From assembly GCA_001897675.1 (NCBI GenBank), contig MKUE01000131.1, forward strand, positions 39,886 to 103,885: a DNA stretch of 64,000 nt, read 5' to 3'. Position 1 is the stretch's first letter. Each line of letters starts with the position of its first letter. The stretch comes from Thiobacillus sp. 65-1059 (GTDB lineage Bacteria; Pseudomonadota; Gammaproteobacteria; Burkholderiales; Thiobacillaceae). Both the position numbers and the translations under genes were made by a program. The notes below the pieces were generated by a model that did not search any database, was not told the origin of the DNA, and saw only the letters and a program-made list of their open reading frames with translations. Below, one piece after another: positions 9,916 through 18,729 of this stretch.

Positions 9916-11993
9916 GCTGCTCCTCCTACCAGGGAAGTCACTTTGATCTGCTTGCCTTCGGGCACTTCAGCGTGCGAAAGCACTTTGAGCTGCGGCACGG
10001 TGCGCCGCAGGAAACGTGCGAGTAGCGGACGCAGCACGGCAGGCGTCAGCAATACCGGGGGATGGCCCAGCGCTTCCTGCCGCTGCGTCGAGGTCTGGGT
10101 GCGCTCCAGCAGGGTGTCGGCCAGGCCCGGCTCCATGCCGGCGGCATCGTGCCCCGCCTGCAGCGTCTGCAGCAGCAGCCGCTCGAGGCCATGGTCCAGC
10201 GCGATCACCGGCAGTTCGCTGGCCGAGCCGTAAATCTGCTGCACGATCGAGCGCCCCAGCGCCACCCGCACCAGGGCGGTGAGTTCGTGCGGATCCTGCA
10301 CCCGTGCGGCGTGTTCCAGCAGGGTGTCGATGATGCTGCGCATGTCGCGGATCGCCACGCCTTCGGTGAGCAGGGTCTGCAGCACTTTCTGCACCGTGGA
10401 GAGCGGCAGCATTTTCGGCACCAGGTCTTCCACCAGCTTGGGCGCGCTCTTTCCCAGGTGATCGAGCAGCGCCTGCGTTTCCTGCCGCCCCAGCAGTTCG
10501 GCGGCATGCTGGGTCACCAGATGATTCAGGTGGGTGGCGACCACGGTGCCGGGGTCGACCACGGTGTAGCCCATCGCCTGCGCCTGCTCGCGCAGGCCGG
10601 ATTCGATCCACACCGCCGGCAGATCGAAGGCGGGATCGCGCGTGGCGATGCCCGGCAGGCTGGCGGTGATGTTGCCCGGGTCGATGGCGAGGAACAGCCC
10701 GGTGCGCACTTCGCCGGAACCGATCTCGACGCCTTTCAGGGTGATGCGGTAGCTGTTCGGATTGATTTCCAGGTTGTCGCGGATATGCACGGCAGGCGGC
10801 AGAAAACCGATCTCCCTGGCGAATTTCTTGCGGATACCCTTGATGCGGCGCACCAGCTCGCCGTCGGTGGCGCTGTCCACCAGCGGGATCAGGCGATAGC
10901 CCACTTCCAGGCCCAGGGTGTCGATGGGCGCGACGTCTTCCCAGCTGGCTTCCTGGCTTTCGACCGCGGCGGCGGGCGCGGCCTGCGCCTCCGCCGGCGC
11001 TTCCTGCTGTTGCTGCTTGCCGTTCCGGTAGGCCAGCCAGACCAGGCCGCCCGCCAGCAGCAGGAAGGCAAAGTTCGGCATACCCGGAATCATGCCCATC
11101 AGGCCGAGAATCGCGGCGGTGATATAGAGCGCCTGCCGCTTGCTGAAAACGTTGGACAGCATCTGGCCGGCGATGTCTTCCTCGGTGCTGACGCGGCTGA
11201 CGATGATGCCGGCGGCGATCGAGATGACCAGCGCCGGAATCTGCGCCACCAGGCCGTCGCCGATCGCCAGCAGGGTGTAGTTGCTGGCGGCGTCGGCCAT
11301 CGCCATATCGTGCTGCATCACGCCGATGATGAGGCCGCCGACGACGTTGATGATCAGGATCAGGATTCCGGCGATGGCGTCGCCGCGCACGAATTTAGAG
11401 GCGCCGTCCATCGAGCCGTAGAAGTCGGCTTCCTGGGCGATTTCGGCACGGCGCCGGCGCGCCTCGTTTTCGTCGATAAGGCCGGCGTTGAGGTCGGCGT
11501 CGATTGCCATCTGCTTGCCCGGCATCGCGTCGAGGGTGAAGCGCGCGCTGACCTCGGCGATGCGGCCGGCGCCCTTGGTGATGACGATGAAGTTGATCAC
11601 CACCAGGATGACGAACACGATGATGCCGACCGTGTAATTGCCGCCGACCAGGAAATGGCCGAAGGCTTCGATCACCTTGCCCGCAGCGTCCGGTCCGGTA
11701 TGGCCATCCAGCAGCACCACGCGGGTGGACGCGACGTTGAGCGACAGCCGCAGCAGCGTGGACAGCAGCAGCACCGTGGGGAAGGCGGCGAATTCGAGCG
11801 CCTTCTTGGTCGATAGGCTGACCAAAAGCACCATGATGGAAAGCGCGATGTTGAAGGTGAACAGCATGTCCAGCGCAAACGGCGGCAGCGGCAGCACCAG
11901 CATCGCCAGAATGAGGACGATGAAAATCGGTGCCGCCATCGCGCGCGCATTGGCCGGGTTGAAGATATTCGAAAGACTCAGGGTGCCGTTCAT
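9912..11993 (-). CDS. flhA: Flagellar type III export gate protein FlhA
   Basis: Inner-membrane export gate component of the flagellar type III secretion apparatus (693 residues, normal length). The N-terminal half has about eight hydrophobic segments; the conserved FHIPEP-family cytoplasmic loop is seen as ITKGAGRIAEVSARFTLDAM and PGKQMAIDADLNAGLI. The C-terminal half is the soluble chaperone/substrate-docking domain. Start overlaps the flhB stop (ATGA) and the stop overlaps flhF. Confidence 0.97.
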   Translation of the reverse strand: MNGTLSLSNIFNPANARAMAAPIFIVLILAMLVLPLPPFALDMLFTFNIALSIMVLLVSLSTKKALEFAAFPTVLLLSTLLRLSLNVASTRVVLLDGHTGPDAAGKVIEAFGHFLVGGNYTVGIIVFVILVVINFIVITKGAGRIAEVSARFTLDAMPGKQMAIDADLNAGLIDENEARRRRAEIAQEADFYGSMDGASKFVRGDAIAGILILIINVVGGLIIGVMQHDMAMADAASNYTLLAIGDGLVAQIPALVISIAAGIIVSRVSTEEDIAGQMLSNVFSKRQALYITAAILGLMGMIPGMPNFAFLLLAGGLVWLAYRNGKQQQQEAPAEAQAAPAAAVESQEASWEDVAPIDTLGLEVGYRLIPLVDSATDGELVRRIKGIRKKFAREIGFLPPAVHIRDNLEINPNSYRITLKGVEIGSGEVRTGLFLAIDPGNITASLPGIATRDPAFDLPAVWIESGLREQAQAMGYTVVDPGTVVATHLNHLVTQHAAELLGRQETQALLDHLGKSAPKLVEDLVPKMLPLSTVQKVLQTLLTEGVAIRDMRSIIDTLLEHAARVQDPHELTALVRVALGRSIVQQIYGSASELPVIALDHGLERLLLQTLQAGHDAAGMEPGLADTLLERTQTSTQRQEALGHPPVLLTPAVLRPLLARFLRRTVPQLKVLSHAEVPEGKQIKVTSLVGGAA

Positions 11994-13132
11994 ACGGATG
12001 CATTCAACGGATCGAGTTCAGGGGGAACCGGCAAGGTGGTCGGCGTGTTGGGATACGCCCCGCCCGCCTGCTGGAAATGGCGCAGCTGGAACACGTAGGC
12101 CAGCACTTCGGCCACCGCCGCATAGAGCGTGGCCGGGATCTCGTCGCCGAGTTCGGTATGGCGGAACAGCGCGCGCGCCAGCGGCGGCGCTTCCAGCAGC
12201 GGTACCTTGTGCTCGGCCGCCAGTTCGCGGATTTTCGCGGCGACCGCATCGGCCCCCTTGGCCACCACGCGCGGCGCGCGCATCTTGCCTTCGCTGTACT
12301 TGAGCGCCACGGCGTAATGGGTGGGGTTGGTCACCACCACGTCGGCGCTGGGGATTTCGGCCATCATGCGGCGGCGCGCCACTTCGCGCTGCTGGGCGCG
12401 GATGCGCGCCTTGACGTGCGGGTCGCCCTCCGATTCCTTGCTTTCCTGGCGCAACTGCTCCTTGGTCATCTTGAGCTTGTTGTAGTAGCTCCACAGCTGA
12501 TACGGCAGATCCAGCACGACGATGAAAATCATCGCGCCCGAAGCCAGCAGGAACACCTTGCCGATGAGGTCGCCCATGTGCTGGATGGCGAGGGGCGGCG
12601 ACTCCAGGCTGAGTGAAAAGAGCGCGTCGAGATTGGACCAGATCAGCCACACGGCGACCCCACCCAGCAGGCCGACCTTGGCCAGCGACTTGACCAGTTC
12701 GACCAGGCCCTGGCTGGAAAACATGCGCTTGATGCCCGACAGCGGATTCAGGCGCTTGAAATCCGGGGCGAGTGCCTTGGTGCTGAACAGCCAGCCGCGC
12801 AGCAGCAGCGGCGAAGCCAGGGCGGCGATCAGCACCAGCGCCAGGAAAGGCGCCAGCGCCAGCGCGGCGTCGAAAAACTGGCTGGACAGCTGCGCCATGA
12901 CGTACGCGCTATCGCGGGCGATGGCTGGCTGGAACTGCAGGCCGCCGCGCACGATCTGCGACATGGCCTGGCCGAGGCCGCTGGCCATCATCCACAGCGC
13001 CGCACCGCCGGTCATCAGGACGACGAACGTGGCCAGCTCGCGCGATTGCGGCACCTGGCCATCTTCGCGCGCCTTCTCCAGCCGCTGTGGCGACGGGGCT
13101 TCTGTCCGTTCCTGATCGCTTTCTTCAGCCAT
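11990..13132 (-). CDS. flhB: Flagellar type III export switch protein FlhB
   Basis: Export-gate protein that switches secretion from rod/hook to filament substrates (380 residues). Four membrane helices in the N-terminal half; the autocleavage motif NPTH is present in VVTNPTHYAVALKY, followed by the FlhB_C domain. The start at 13132 (MAEESDQERTEAP) is chosen because AGGTGG lies upstream and the sequence matches the family start; a GTG four codons earlier is in frame. First gene of the flhBAFG-fliA-motCD operon. Confidence 0.96.
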   Translation of the reverse strand: MAEESDQERTEAPSPQRLEKAREDGQVPQSRELATFVVLMTGGAALWMMASGLGQAMSQIVRGGLQFQPAIARDSAYVMAQLSSQFFDAALALAPFLALVLIAALASPLLLRGWLFSTKALAPDFKRLNPLSGIKRMFSSQGLVELVKSLAKVGLLGGVAVWLIWSNLDALFSLSLESPPLAIQHMGDLIGKVFLLASGAMIFIVVLDLPYQLWSYYNKLKMTKEQLRQESKESEGDPHVKARIRAQQREVARRRMMAEIPSADVVVTNPTHYAVALKYSEGKMRAPRVVAKGADAVAAKIRELAAEHKVPLLEAPPLARALFRHTELGDEIPATLYAAVAEVLAYVFQLRHFQQAGGAYPNTPTTLPVPPELDPLNASV

Positions 13133-13144
13133 CCCTGATTCCAC

Positions 13145-13281
13145 CTGTGAAAGGGAGCCTTGCCGTCCGCGAAGCGGAGGCAGGCTTTCTTAGGCTGGAT
13201 TATTGGCCACGCCCGGCGCGGGCGATCGGGGGAATAAGGGTGGATTTGACCTGCTATTTCGCGCCAAGCGGCGCGCGACGG
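13145..13281 (-). promoter_or_regulatory. Region expected to hold the promoter of the flhB operon
   Basis: The 137 bases between the flhB start and the motB stop. Since seven genes downstream are joined by overlaps, the operon promoter should be here. A weak sigma-28-like pair (TCAAATCC, 11 bases, CCCGATCG on the minus strand) is visible, but the -35 half is poor and it is not called as a promoter. A GC-rich hairpin lies close to the motB stop but lacks a T-run. Confidence 0.3.
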
Positions 13282-14211
13282 TCAGTTTTCGGCGTTGGCC
13301 CTGCTCATTTCTTCGCGCACGCCGGCTTCGTCCGCCACGTTGACGCCGCTGGCTTCCTTGGTGATGGCATCCTCGGTGCGCTTGTTCATCACGATGATGC
13401 TGATGCGGCGGTTGATCGGATCGTGCGGTCCCGCCTGGTTGAACGGCACCGACGATGCCAGCCCGACCACGCGCAACATCTTCGCTTCGTCCATGCCGCC
13501 GGCGATCAGTTCGCGCCGCGAGGCATTGGCACGGTCGGCCGACAACTCCCAGTTGCTGTAGCCGCGCGCGCCGTTGGCATACAGCATGGCATCGGTGTGG
13601 CCCGACAGGCTGATGCGGTTCTGCACGTCGTTCAGCACCTGGCCGATCTCGTGCAGGATGATCTTGGTGTAGGGCTGCAGCTCGGCGCTGGCGAGGTTGA
13701 ACATGGGCCGGTTCTGCTCGTCGACGATCTGGATGCGCAGGCCTTCGCTGGTGATATCGATCAGCAGCTGCCGCTTGAACTGCCGCAGGGTGGGATTGGC
13801 GTCGATCGCCGTCTCGAGACGCTTCTTCAGCTGCTTGAGCTTGGCGGTCTCGATGCGCTCGAGTTCGGCCTGCGCCGCCTTCAGGTTGTAGGACTTTTTC
13901 TCGGCCTGGGTATCGCCTTTTTTCACCTGGCCCAGTTGCCGCGTCATATCAAGGCCGCCGCCCTTGATGACGCTGGAGCTGTCGCCGCTGCCGGAGCCCC
14001 CCTGCATCGCCACCTTGAGCGGCGTCTTGAAATATTCCGCGATCCCTTCGAGGTCGCCCTTGGTGGTCGAACCCAACAGCCACATCAGCAGGAAGAACGC
14101 CATCATCGCCGTGACGAAGTCGGCATAGGCGATTTTCCATGCCCCGCCGTGGCGGCTGCCTCTCACCTTCCTGATGCGCTTGATGACGATGGGCGTCTTC
14201 TGTTCGCTCAT
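13282..14211 (-). CDS. motB: Flagellar motor stator protein MotB
   Basis: Peptidoglycan-anchored stator subunit paired with MotA (309 residues). The N-terminal basic stretch is followed by the single membrane helix with the proton-binding Asp (AYADFVTAMMAFFLLMWLL). A long linker and coiled coil lead to the OmpA-like domain (SGHTDAMLY, NWELSADRANASRRELI). Starts 48 bases after motA on the same strand. MotB and MotD in this window differ in linker length and sequence, so they are separate stator systems and not a recent duplication. Confidence 0.95.
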   Translation of the reverse strand: MSEQKTPIVIKRIRKVRGSRHGGAWKIAYADFVTAMMAFFLLMWLLGSTTKGDLEGIAEYFKTPLKVAMQGGSGSGDSSSVIKGGGLDMTRQLGQVKKGDTQAEKKSYNLKAAQAELERIETAKLKQLKKRLETAIDANPTLRQFKRQLLIDITSEGLRIQIVDEQNRPMFNLASAELQPYTKIILHEIGQVLNDVQNRISLSGHTDAMLYANGARGYSNWELSADRANASRRELIAGGMDEAKMLRVVGLASSVPFNQAGPHDPINRRISIIVMNKRTEDAITKEASGVNVADEAGVREEMSRANAEN

Positions 14212-14259
14212 GTATGTATGGGTATGAGGTGATGGCGTCCCGGCCCGGCAGCGGGAAAA

Positions 14260-15120
14260 TCAGCGCGACCGCGCGCCTCTCACATGCTCTTCCAGTTCGC
14301 TGAAGGAGGGGCGCTCGGTCGAGAACAGCACCTTGCGCCCGAATTCGACCGCGATGGCCGGCGCATAGCCGTTGATGCTGGCAAGCAGGGTGACCTTGAT
14401 GCATTGCAGCATCTTGGTCGATTCGTGCAGCTTTTGCTCAAGCAGGCTCGCGAGCGGCCCGACAAACCCGTAAGCCAGCAGGATGCCGAGGAAGGTGCCG
14501 ACCAGCGCGTGCGCAATCAGGATCCCCAGTTCCGCCGGCGGCAGGCCGACCGACTCCATCGTGTGCACCACGCCCATCACCGCCGCGATAATGCCGAAGG
14601 CAGGCAGGCCGTCGCCTATCTTGGCGATGACATGGGAAGGGATCTCGCCCTCGTGGTGGTGGGTTTCGATTTCATTGTCCATCAGGTTTTCGATTTCGAA
14701 GGCATTCATGCTGCCGCTCACCATCAGGCGCAGATAATCGGTAAGGAATTCGACGATGTGGTGATCGGCCATCACTGCCGGATATTTCGCGAACAGCGGG
14801 CTGTTCTCGGGCGAGTCGACATCGGATTCCACCGACATCAGCCCTTCCTTGCGGATCTTGGTCAGCAACTCGTACAGCAGCGCCATGATGTCCATGTAGA
14901 GCGCACGGGTATATTTCGATCCCTTGAATGCGGTGGGCAAGGCCTTCAGGGTGGCCTTGATGGCCTTGCCGTTGTTGCCGACGAAGAAGGCGCCCGCCGC
15001 GCCGCCCCCGATCATCAGGAGTTCGACCGGCTGGAACAGCGCCGCCAGGTGTCCGCCCGCCAGCGCGAAGCCACCGAAGATGCTGAATAAGACGACGATA
15101 TATCCAACGATGACTAGCAC
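14260..15120 (-). CDS. motA: Flagellar motor stator protein MotA
   Basis: Inner-membrane channel subunit of the main flagellar stator (286 residues). Hydrophobic segments at the N-terminus (VIVGYIVVLFSIFGGFALAG and PVELLMIGGGAAGAFFV) and after the cytoplasmic loop (LPAFGIIAAVMGVVHTM, LGILIAHALVGTFLGILLAYG). Transcription is likely from the sigma-28-type promoter at 15213-15239, upstream of the start. Confidence 0.96.
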   Translation of the reverse strand: MLVIVGYIVVLFSIFGGFALAGGHLAALFQPVELLMIGGGAAGAFFVGNNGKAIKATLKALPTAFKGSKYTRALYMDIMALLYELLTKIRKEGLMSVESDVDSPENSPLFAKYPAVMADHHIVEFLTDYLRLMVSGSMNAFEIENLMDNEIETHHHEGEIPSHVIAKIGDGLPAFGIIAAVMGVVHTMESVGLPPAELGILIAHALVGTFLGILLAYGFVGPLASLLEQKLHESTKMLQCIKVTLLASINGYAPAIAVEFGRKVLFSTERPSFSELEEHVRGARSR

Positions 15121-15212
15121 GACCGTGTGTTCCTTTTGGCGGGGACATGGAGCGGAAGCTGTCCCGTCCGCCCCGATGTTTCAGCATGCGAAGCAAGCGC
15201 TCTCAACAGGAG

Positions 15213-15239
15213 GATTCGACCGCCGCGGCGGAAACTTGA
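15213..15239 (-). promoter_or_regulatory. Sigma-28 (FliA) promoter candidate for motAB
   Basis: On the minus strand, TCAAGTTT (15239-15232), an 11-base spacer, then GTCGAATC (15220-15213). The sigma-28 consensus is TAAAGTTT-N11-GCCGATAA, so the -35 matches at seven of eight and the -10 keeps the CGA core at exact spacing. About 93 bases upstream of the motA start. FliA itself is encoded at 7036-7767. Confidence 0.65.
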
Positions 15240-15273
15240 TGGCTCGGCGACAGTATTTCCGTGTGGCGGCGCC

Positions 15274-16035
15274 TCACATCCGCCACGCATACAGGGTGTG
15301 CCGTGCGCCTTCCGCCAGCGTTACGACGCGATCCGGCGGCTGCGCGTCCACCGCGAACGACAGGCTGACGAACAGGCTGCCGCTGCGCATCTGGGAGCGG
15401 GCCTGCTGCCACAACCCGGGCATGGCAGCGGGCGAAAGAAAAACGAATACGACATCGAAGTCCGCCAGACTGAGTTGAGCGTAATCGCGCCGCATAAAGC
15501 GCACCCGGCTGCCTGTCAGCCAGGCGCGCAAACGGCTGACGAGCCAGGGGGCGGGGGCAAGTTCGGTGCCATAAAAGCGGCCGAGCGGAAAGCGGCTTTC
15601 CAGATAACACGGCACGCCGCCAAATCCGCTGCCAAGATCGATGAAGCGGAGCGGCTGCGCCTGCGGCAGCAGCGACGCCAGCGCCTGTCTGGCTTTGCGG
15701 CTGGACAGATACAGCGGCACCCGGGTGCGGAAGGTGCTCCAGTAAAACGCGAGCAGCAGCAGGAATGCGGCCAGATGGAACCAGGCCGGCGCATCGATCC
15801 GCTGGGCCAGCAACACGGCAGGCAGGAAAGCGAAATGCAGCGGCGGCCACCACGCCGGCTGCCGCCAGGCGATGCTGAGGCCGGCGGCGATGGTCCCTTG
15901 TGCCAGGGCGAATTGCCACAGCGCGGGCTGGAATGGAAAAACGGTTTGCGGCAGGGTGTGCAGCAGCATCGCCAGAAGCACGGCGGTGCACTGGATGACG
16001 AGCGACTGGAGACTGACTGGCAGGCGCGTCATCAC
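15274..16035 (-). CDS. Membrane-attached class I SAM-dependent methyltransferase
   Basis: A 253-residue protein with three or four hydrophobic segments in the first 105 residues (VIQCTAVLLAMLLHTLP, LHFAFLPAVLLAQ, WFHLAAFLLLLAFYW), then a Rossmann methyltransferase core: motif I FIDLGSGFGGVPCYLE (about 130-145), an acidic strand end GTELAP, and DVVFVFLSPAAM for motif IV. The substrate is not evident. It lies 22 bases after flhC on the same strand and is probably co-transcribed with flhDC, between flhDC and motAB. I do not recognise it as a known flagellar gene. The fused N-terminal membrane part would place the enzyme at the inner membrane. Confidence 0.75.
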   Translation of the reverse strand: MMTRLPVSLQSLVIQCTAVLLAMLLHTLPQTVFPFQPALWQFALAQGTIAAGLSIAWRQPAWWPPLHFAFLPAVLLAQRIDAPAWFHLAAFLLLLAFYWSTFRTRVPLYLSSRKARQALASLLPQAQPLRFIDLGSGFGGVPCYLESRFPLGRFYGTELAPAPWLVSRLRAWLTGSRVRFMRRDYAQLSLADFDVVFVFLSPAAMPGLWQQARSQMRSGSLFVSLSFAVDAQPPDRVVTLAEGARHTLYAWRM

Positions 16036-16057
16036 CGGACTTCGGGGAGAAAATCCG

Positions 16058-16612
16058 TCAGGCGGCGGCGCTCAGTTCGGTTCCGGCCGCAGCTTTGGCT
16101 TTGCGGGTTTTGCCGGCGCGCGCCGGCACGTTGCAGAGGCCGCACACGTACTGGCTGTGCAGGTCGTCCGGATGCACCACAAAGTGACCACCGCAGTCGC
16201 TGCAGACGGCTGTGTCGAGCATGCGGCTTTCGAAGAAACGGTTCAGGGTCCAGGCGCGGGTGAAGCTCAGCACGGCTTCGATTTGGTTGGTGTGAAGATA
16301 TTCCTGATACAGGCGATAGCTCTTGAGCACCGCTTCGATGCCACTGCAATCGCTGTTCCTGGTGAGATAGCGATGAATGTTGATGAACAGCGAGGAATGC
16401 ACGTTGGGCAGCCAGGTCAGGAACCAGTCGGTCGAAAACGGCAGCATGCCCTTGGGCGGCGAGACGCCTTTGACTTCCTTGTACAGTTTGAGCAGGCGTT
16501 CACGCGACAGCGAGGTTTCGGACTCCAGCACCTGCGGGCGGGCACCGAGCTCGATCAATTCGATCGCCAGTTGCGTATCGCGCATCTCGGTCAACAGACT
16601 TTTCTTGCTCAT
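16058..16612 (-). CDS. flhC: Flagellar master transcriptional activator FlhC
   Basis: DNA-binding subunit of the FlhD4C2 complex that activates class II flagellar genes with sigma-70 (184 residues). The zinc-binding cysteines are present as CSDCGG and CGLC in the C-terminal third. The N-terminus MSKKSLLTEMRDTQLAIELI and the segment CSGIEAVLKSYRLYQEYL are characteristic. Starts 40 bases after flhD. A low-complexity Ala/Lys tail ends the protein. Confidence 0.95.
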   Translation of the reverse strand: MSKKSLLTEMRDTQLAIELIELGARPQVLESETSLSRERLLKLYKEVKGVSPPKGMLPFSTDWFLTWLPNVHSSLFINIHRYLTRNSDCSGIEAVLKSYRLYQEYLHTNQIEAVLSFTRAWTLNRFFESRMLDTAVCSDCGGHFVVHPDDLHSQYVCGLCNVPARAGKTRKAKAAAGTELSAAA

Positions 16613-16652
16613 GGCCCCTCCCCTTGCTTGTTTTATTTCTTGCGACGCAGAA

Positions 16653-16970
16653 TCAGGCGAACGCTTCCGCAGCCTGGCCCGCCATCAGAATGGCGGCATG
16701 GGATTGCGCCAGCGCACGATCCTTGGTGTAGCTGGTCAGCATGTTCAGCACCGCGCCGTCGTCGAAGCGGAAACGCGACACCAGCATGCCGGAAGCGGCC
16801 AGCTTGAGGATTTGCGCGGGGGTCAGCGCCTCGATCAGGTCGGCAACGTCCTGGCTGATGCCGAGGCGAAAAACGGCGGTCGCCTTGTCGTGCCGGATCA
16901 TGTTTTGCGCGAGCATCAGGTAGTTGAGATTGACATCGCGCATCTCGTCCAGCATTTCGTCCAGTTTCAT
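16653..16970 (-). CDS. flhD: Flagellar master transcriptional activator FlhD
   Basis: Partner of FlhC in the master regulator (105 residues, usual length). All-helical; recognisable stretches are EMRDVNLNYLMLAQNMI near the start and LTPAQILKLAASGMLVSRF in the middle. First gene of the flhDC unit; the upstream region at 16971-17286 contains two perfect inverted repeats. Confidence 0.95.
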   Translation of the reverse strand: MKLDEMLDEMRDVNLNYLMLAQNMIRHDKATAVFRLGISQDVADLIEALTPAQILKLAASGMLVSRFRFDDGAVLNMLTSYTKDRALAQSHAAILMAGQAAEAFA

Positions 16971-17286
16971 TTGCTTGCCCTTCTTCGTTGAATTTTTTTC
17001 GAATTCACACTTAAGTCAGCGTGGTGAATTCGTTTTCGGACGCCCCCCGGGAAAGTTAACGTAGAGATGCGCTGTATTGACGGACGGAATCTGGGCGGAT
17101 TTTCTTGTAGGCGTTTGTCCTACATGCGCGGCAGGTAGCGCGATGAGCGGGCCATCCCGGGCCGAAACAGCGTTCCGGCCGCTCGGCGAATCAAAAGAAA
17201 CCCCATAAATAACAAAAGATTGCGACAGGATGGCGCATGGGTCGCGCAGCCGGCGAGCCCCGGGCGCGAAAAGCCGGCCGGCAGCC
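16971..17286 (-). promoter_or_regulatory. flhDC upstream region with two inverted repeats
   Basis: A 316-base gap between manC and flhD on the same strand. GAATTCAC (17001-17008) and GTGAATTC (17024-17031) form a perfect 8-base inverted repeat with a 15-base spacer, about 31-61 bases upstream of the flhD start. A second repeat, TGTAGG (17106-17111) and CCTACA (17119-17124), has a 7-base spacer and no following T-run, so it is not an obvious terminator for manC. Both could be regulator sites, as flhDC promoters usually integrate several inputs. No -10/-35 pair is clear. Confidence 0.45.
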
Positions 17287-18708
17287 TCAACTGCGCCTGT
17301 AAATATCCTCGAAGCGCACGATGTCGTCCTCGCCCAGGTAAGAGCCCGACTGCACCTCGATCATGTGCAGGTCGACCTTGCCGGGGTTCTCCAGGCGGTG
17401 CGTGGTGCCGAGCGGAATATAGGTGGACTGGTTCTCGGTCAGCAGCATGGTCGCCTCGCCGCAGGTGACGCTGGCGGTGCCGGACACCACGATCCAGTGC
17501 TCGGCGCGGTGGTGGTGCATCTGCAGGCTGAGCTTCTCGCCCGGCTTGACCATGATGCGCTTGACCTGGAAACGCTCGCCTTCGTCGATGCCTTCGTACC
17601 ACCCCCAGGGCCTGTGGACCTGCTTGTGGACCAGATGCTCGCAGCGCTTTTCGGCTTTCAGGCGGTCAACCAGTTTCTTCACGTCCTGCACCTGGTCCTT
17701 GTTCGCCACCAGCACCACGTCGGCGGTTTCCACCACCACCAGGTCGGATACGCCGAGCATCGCCACCATGCGCGTTTCGGCGCGGACGAAGTTGTTGCAG
17801 GCGTTTTCCAGCATGACGTCGCCGCGGGTGGCATTGCCCTGCGCGTCCTTGTCCGCCACTTCCCATAATGCCGACCAGGCGCCGATATCGTTCCATGCCA
17901 TGTCCGCCGGCACCACGGCGGCGCGGCGGGTATGCTCCATCACCGCGTAGTCGACCGATTCCGACGGACAGGCCTCGAACGCGGCGGGGTCAAGCCGAAC
18001 GAAATCGAGGTCGGGGATGGCGGCATCGAGCGCGGCACGGCTGGCCTCCAGAATGTCGGGGCGCAGGGTCTGCAGTTCATCGAGGAAATCCGCCGCCCGG
18101 AACAGGAACATGCCGCTGTTCCAGAAATACTCGCCTGAGCCGACATACTGCTGCGCGGTGGCGAGGTCGGGCTTTTCGACGAAGCCCGCCACCTGGTACG
18201 CGCCGGCGCAGCCCGGCAGCGGCGCGCCCTTGCGGATGTAGCCGTAGCCGGTTTCGGGGGTCGCCGCGACGATGCCGAAGGTAGCCAGATGACCTTTTCC
18301 TGCCGCTTCGGCGGCAGTGCGGATGGCGGCATGGAAGGCCGCGACGTCGCCGATCAGGTGGTCGGCCGGCAGCACCAGCATCAGCGCGTCGGGGTTGGCG
18401 CGCGACAGCATCAGCGCAGCCACGGCGATGGCCGGCGCGGTGTTGCGTCCCGCCGGCTCCAGCACGATGGCATGCGGCGCGGTGTCGATCTGGCGCATCT
18501 GCTCGGCAATCATGAAGCGATGCTCGACGTTGCACACCATCAGCGGTGCCGCCATTTCCGGCATGTCCGCCAGACGGCTGACAGTGTCCTGCAGCAGGCT
18601 GCGGTCGCTGGCGAGCGGCAGCAGTTGCTTGGGCAGGGCCGCGCGGGACAAGGGCCACAGGCGCGTGCCCGAGCCGCCGGAAAGGATCACGGGATGGATG
18701 GTGGTCAT
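17287..18708 (-). CDS. manC: Mannose-1-phosphate guanylyltransferase / mannose-6-phosphate isomerase
   Basis: Bifunctional enzyme making GDP-mannose precursors for exopolysaccharide or O-antigen (473 residues). N-terminal nucleotidyltransferase signature LSGGSGTRLWPLSR (about 9-22); C-terminal cupin-type isomerase domain with PWGWYEGIDEGERFQVKRI and KLSLQMHHHRAEHWIVVSG. Last gene of the epsD-rfbBACD-manC run; starts 21 bases after rfbD. Product would be GDP-mannose, so the polymer probably contains mannose or a derivative as well as rhamnose. Confidence 0.94.
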   Translation of the reverse strand: MTTIHPVILSGGSGTRLWPLSRAALPKQLLPLASDRSLLQDTVSRLADMPEMAAPLMVCNVEHRFMIAEQMRQIDTAPHAIVLEPAGRNTAPAIAVAALMLSRANPDALMLVLPADHLIGDVAAFHAAIRTAAEAAGKGHLATFGIVAATPETGYGYIRKGAPLPGCAGAYQVAGFVEKPDLATAQQYVGSGEYFWNSGMFLFRAADFLDELQTLRPDILEASRAALDAAIPDLDFVRLDPAAFEACPSESVDYAVMEHTRRAAVVPADMAWNDIGAWSALWEVADKDAQGNATRGDVMLENACNNFVRAETRMVAMLGVSDLVVVETADVVLVANKDQVQDVKKLVDRLKAEKRCEHLVHKQVHRPWGWYEGIDEGERFQVKRIMVKPGEKLSLQMHHHRAEHWIVVSGTASVTCGEATMLLTENQSTYIPLGTTHRLENPGKVDLHMIEVQSGSYLGEDDIVRFEDIYRRS

Positions 18709-18729
18709 ATCGTGTGCTCTGCTAAAAAG

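Noticed and set aside
13140..13281. Sigma-28 promoter for flhB
   Set aside because: Spacing fits, but the -35 (TCAAATCC) is too far from TAAAGTTT and middle-class genes are normally FlhDC/sigma-70 driven.
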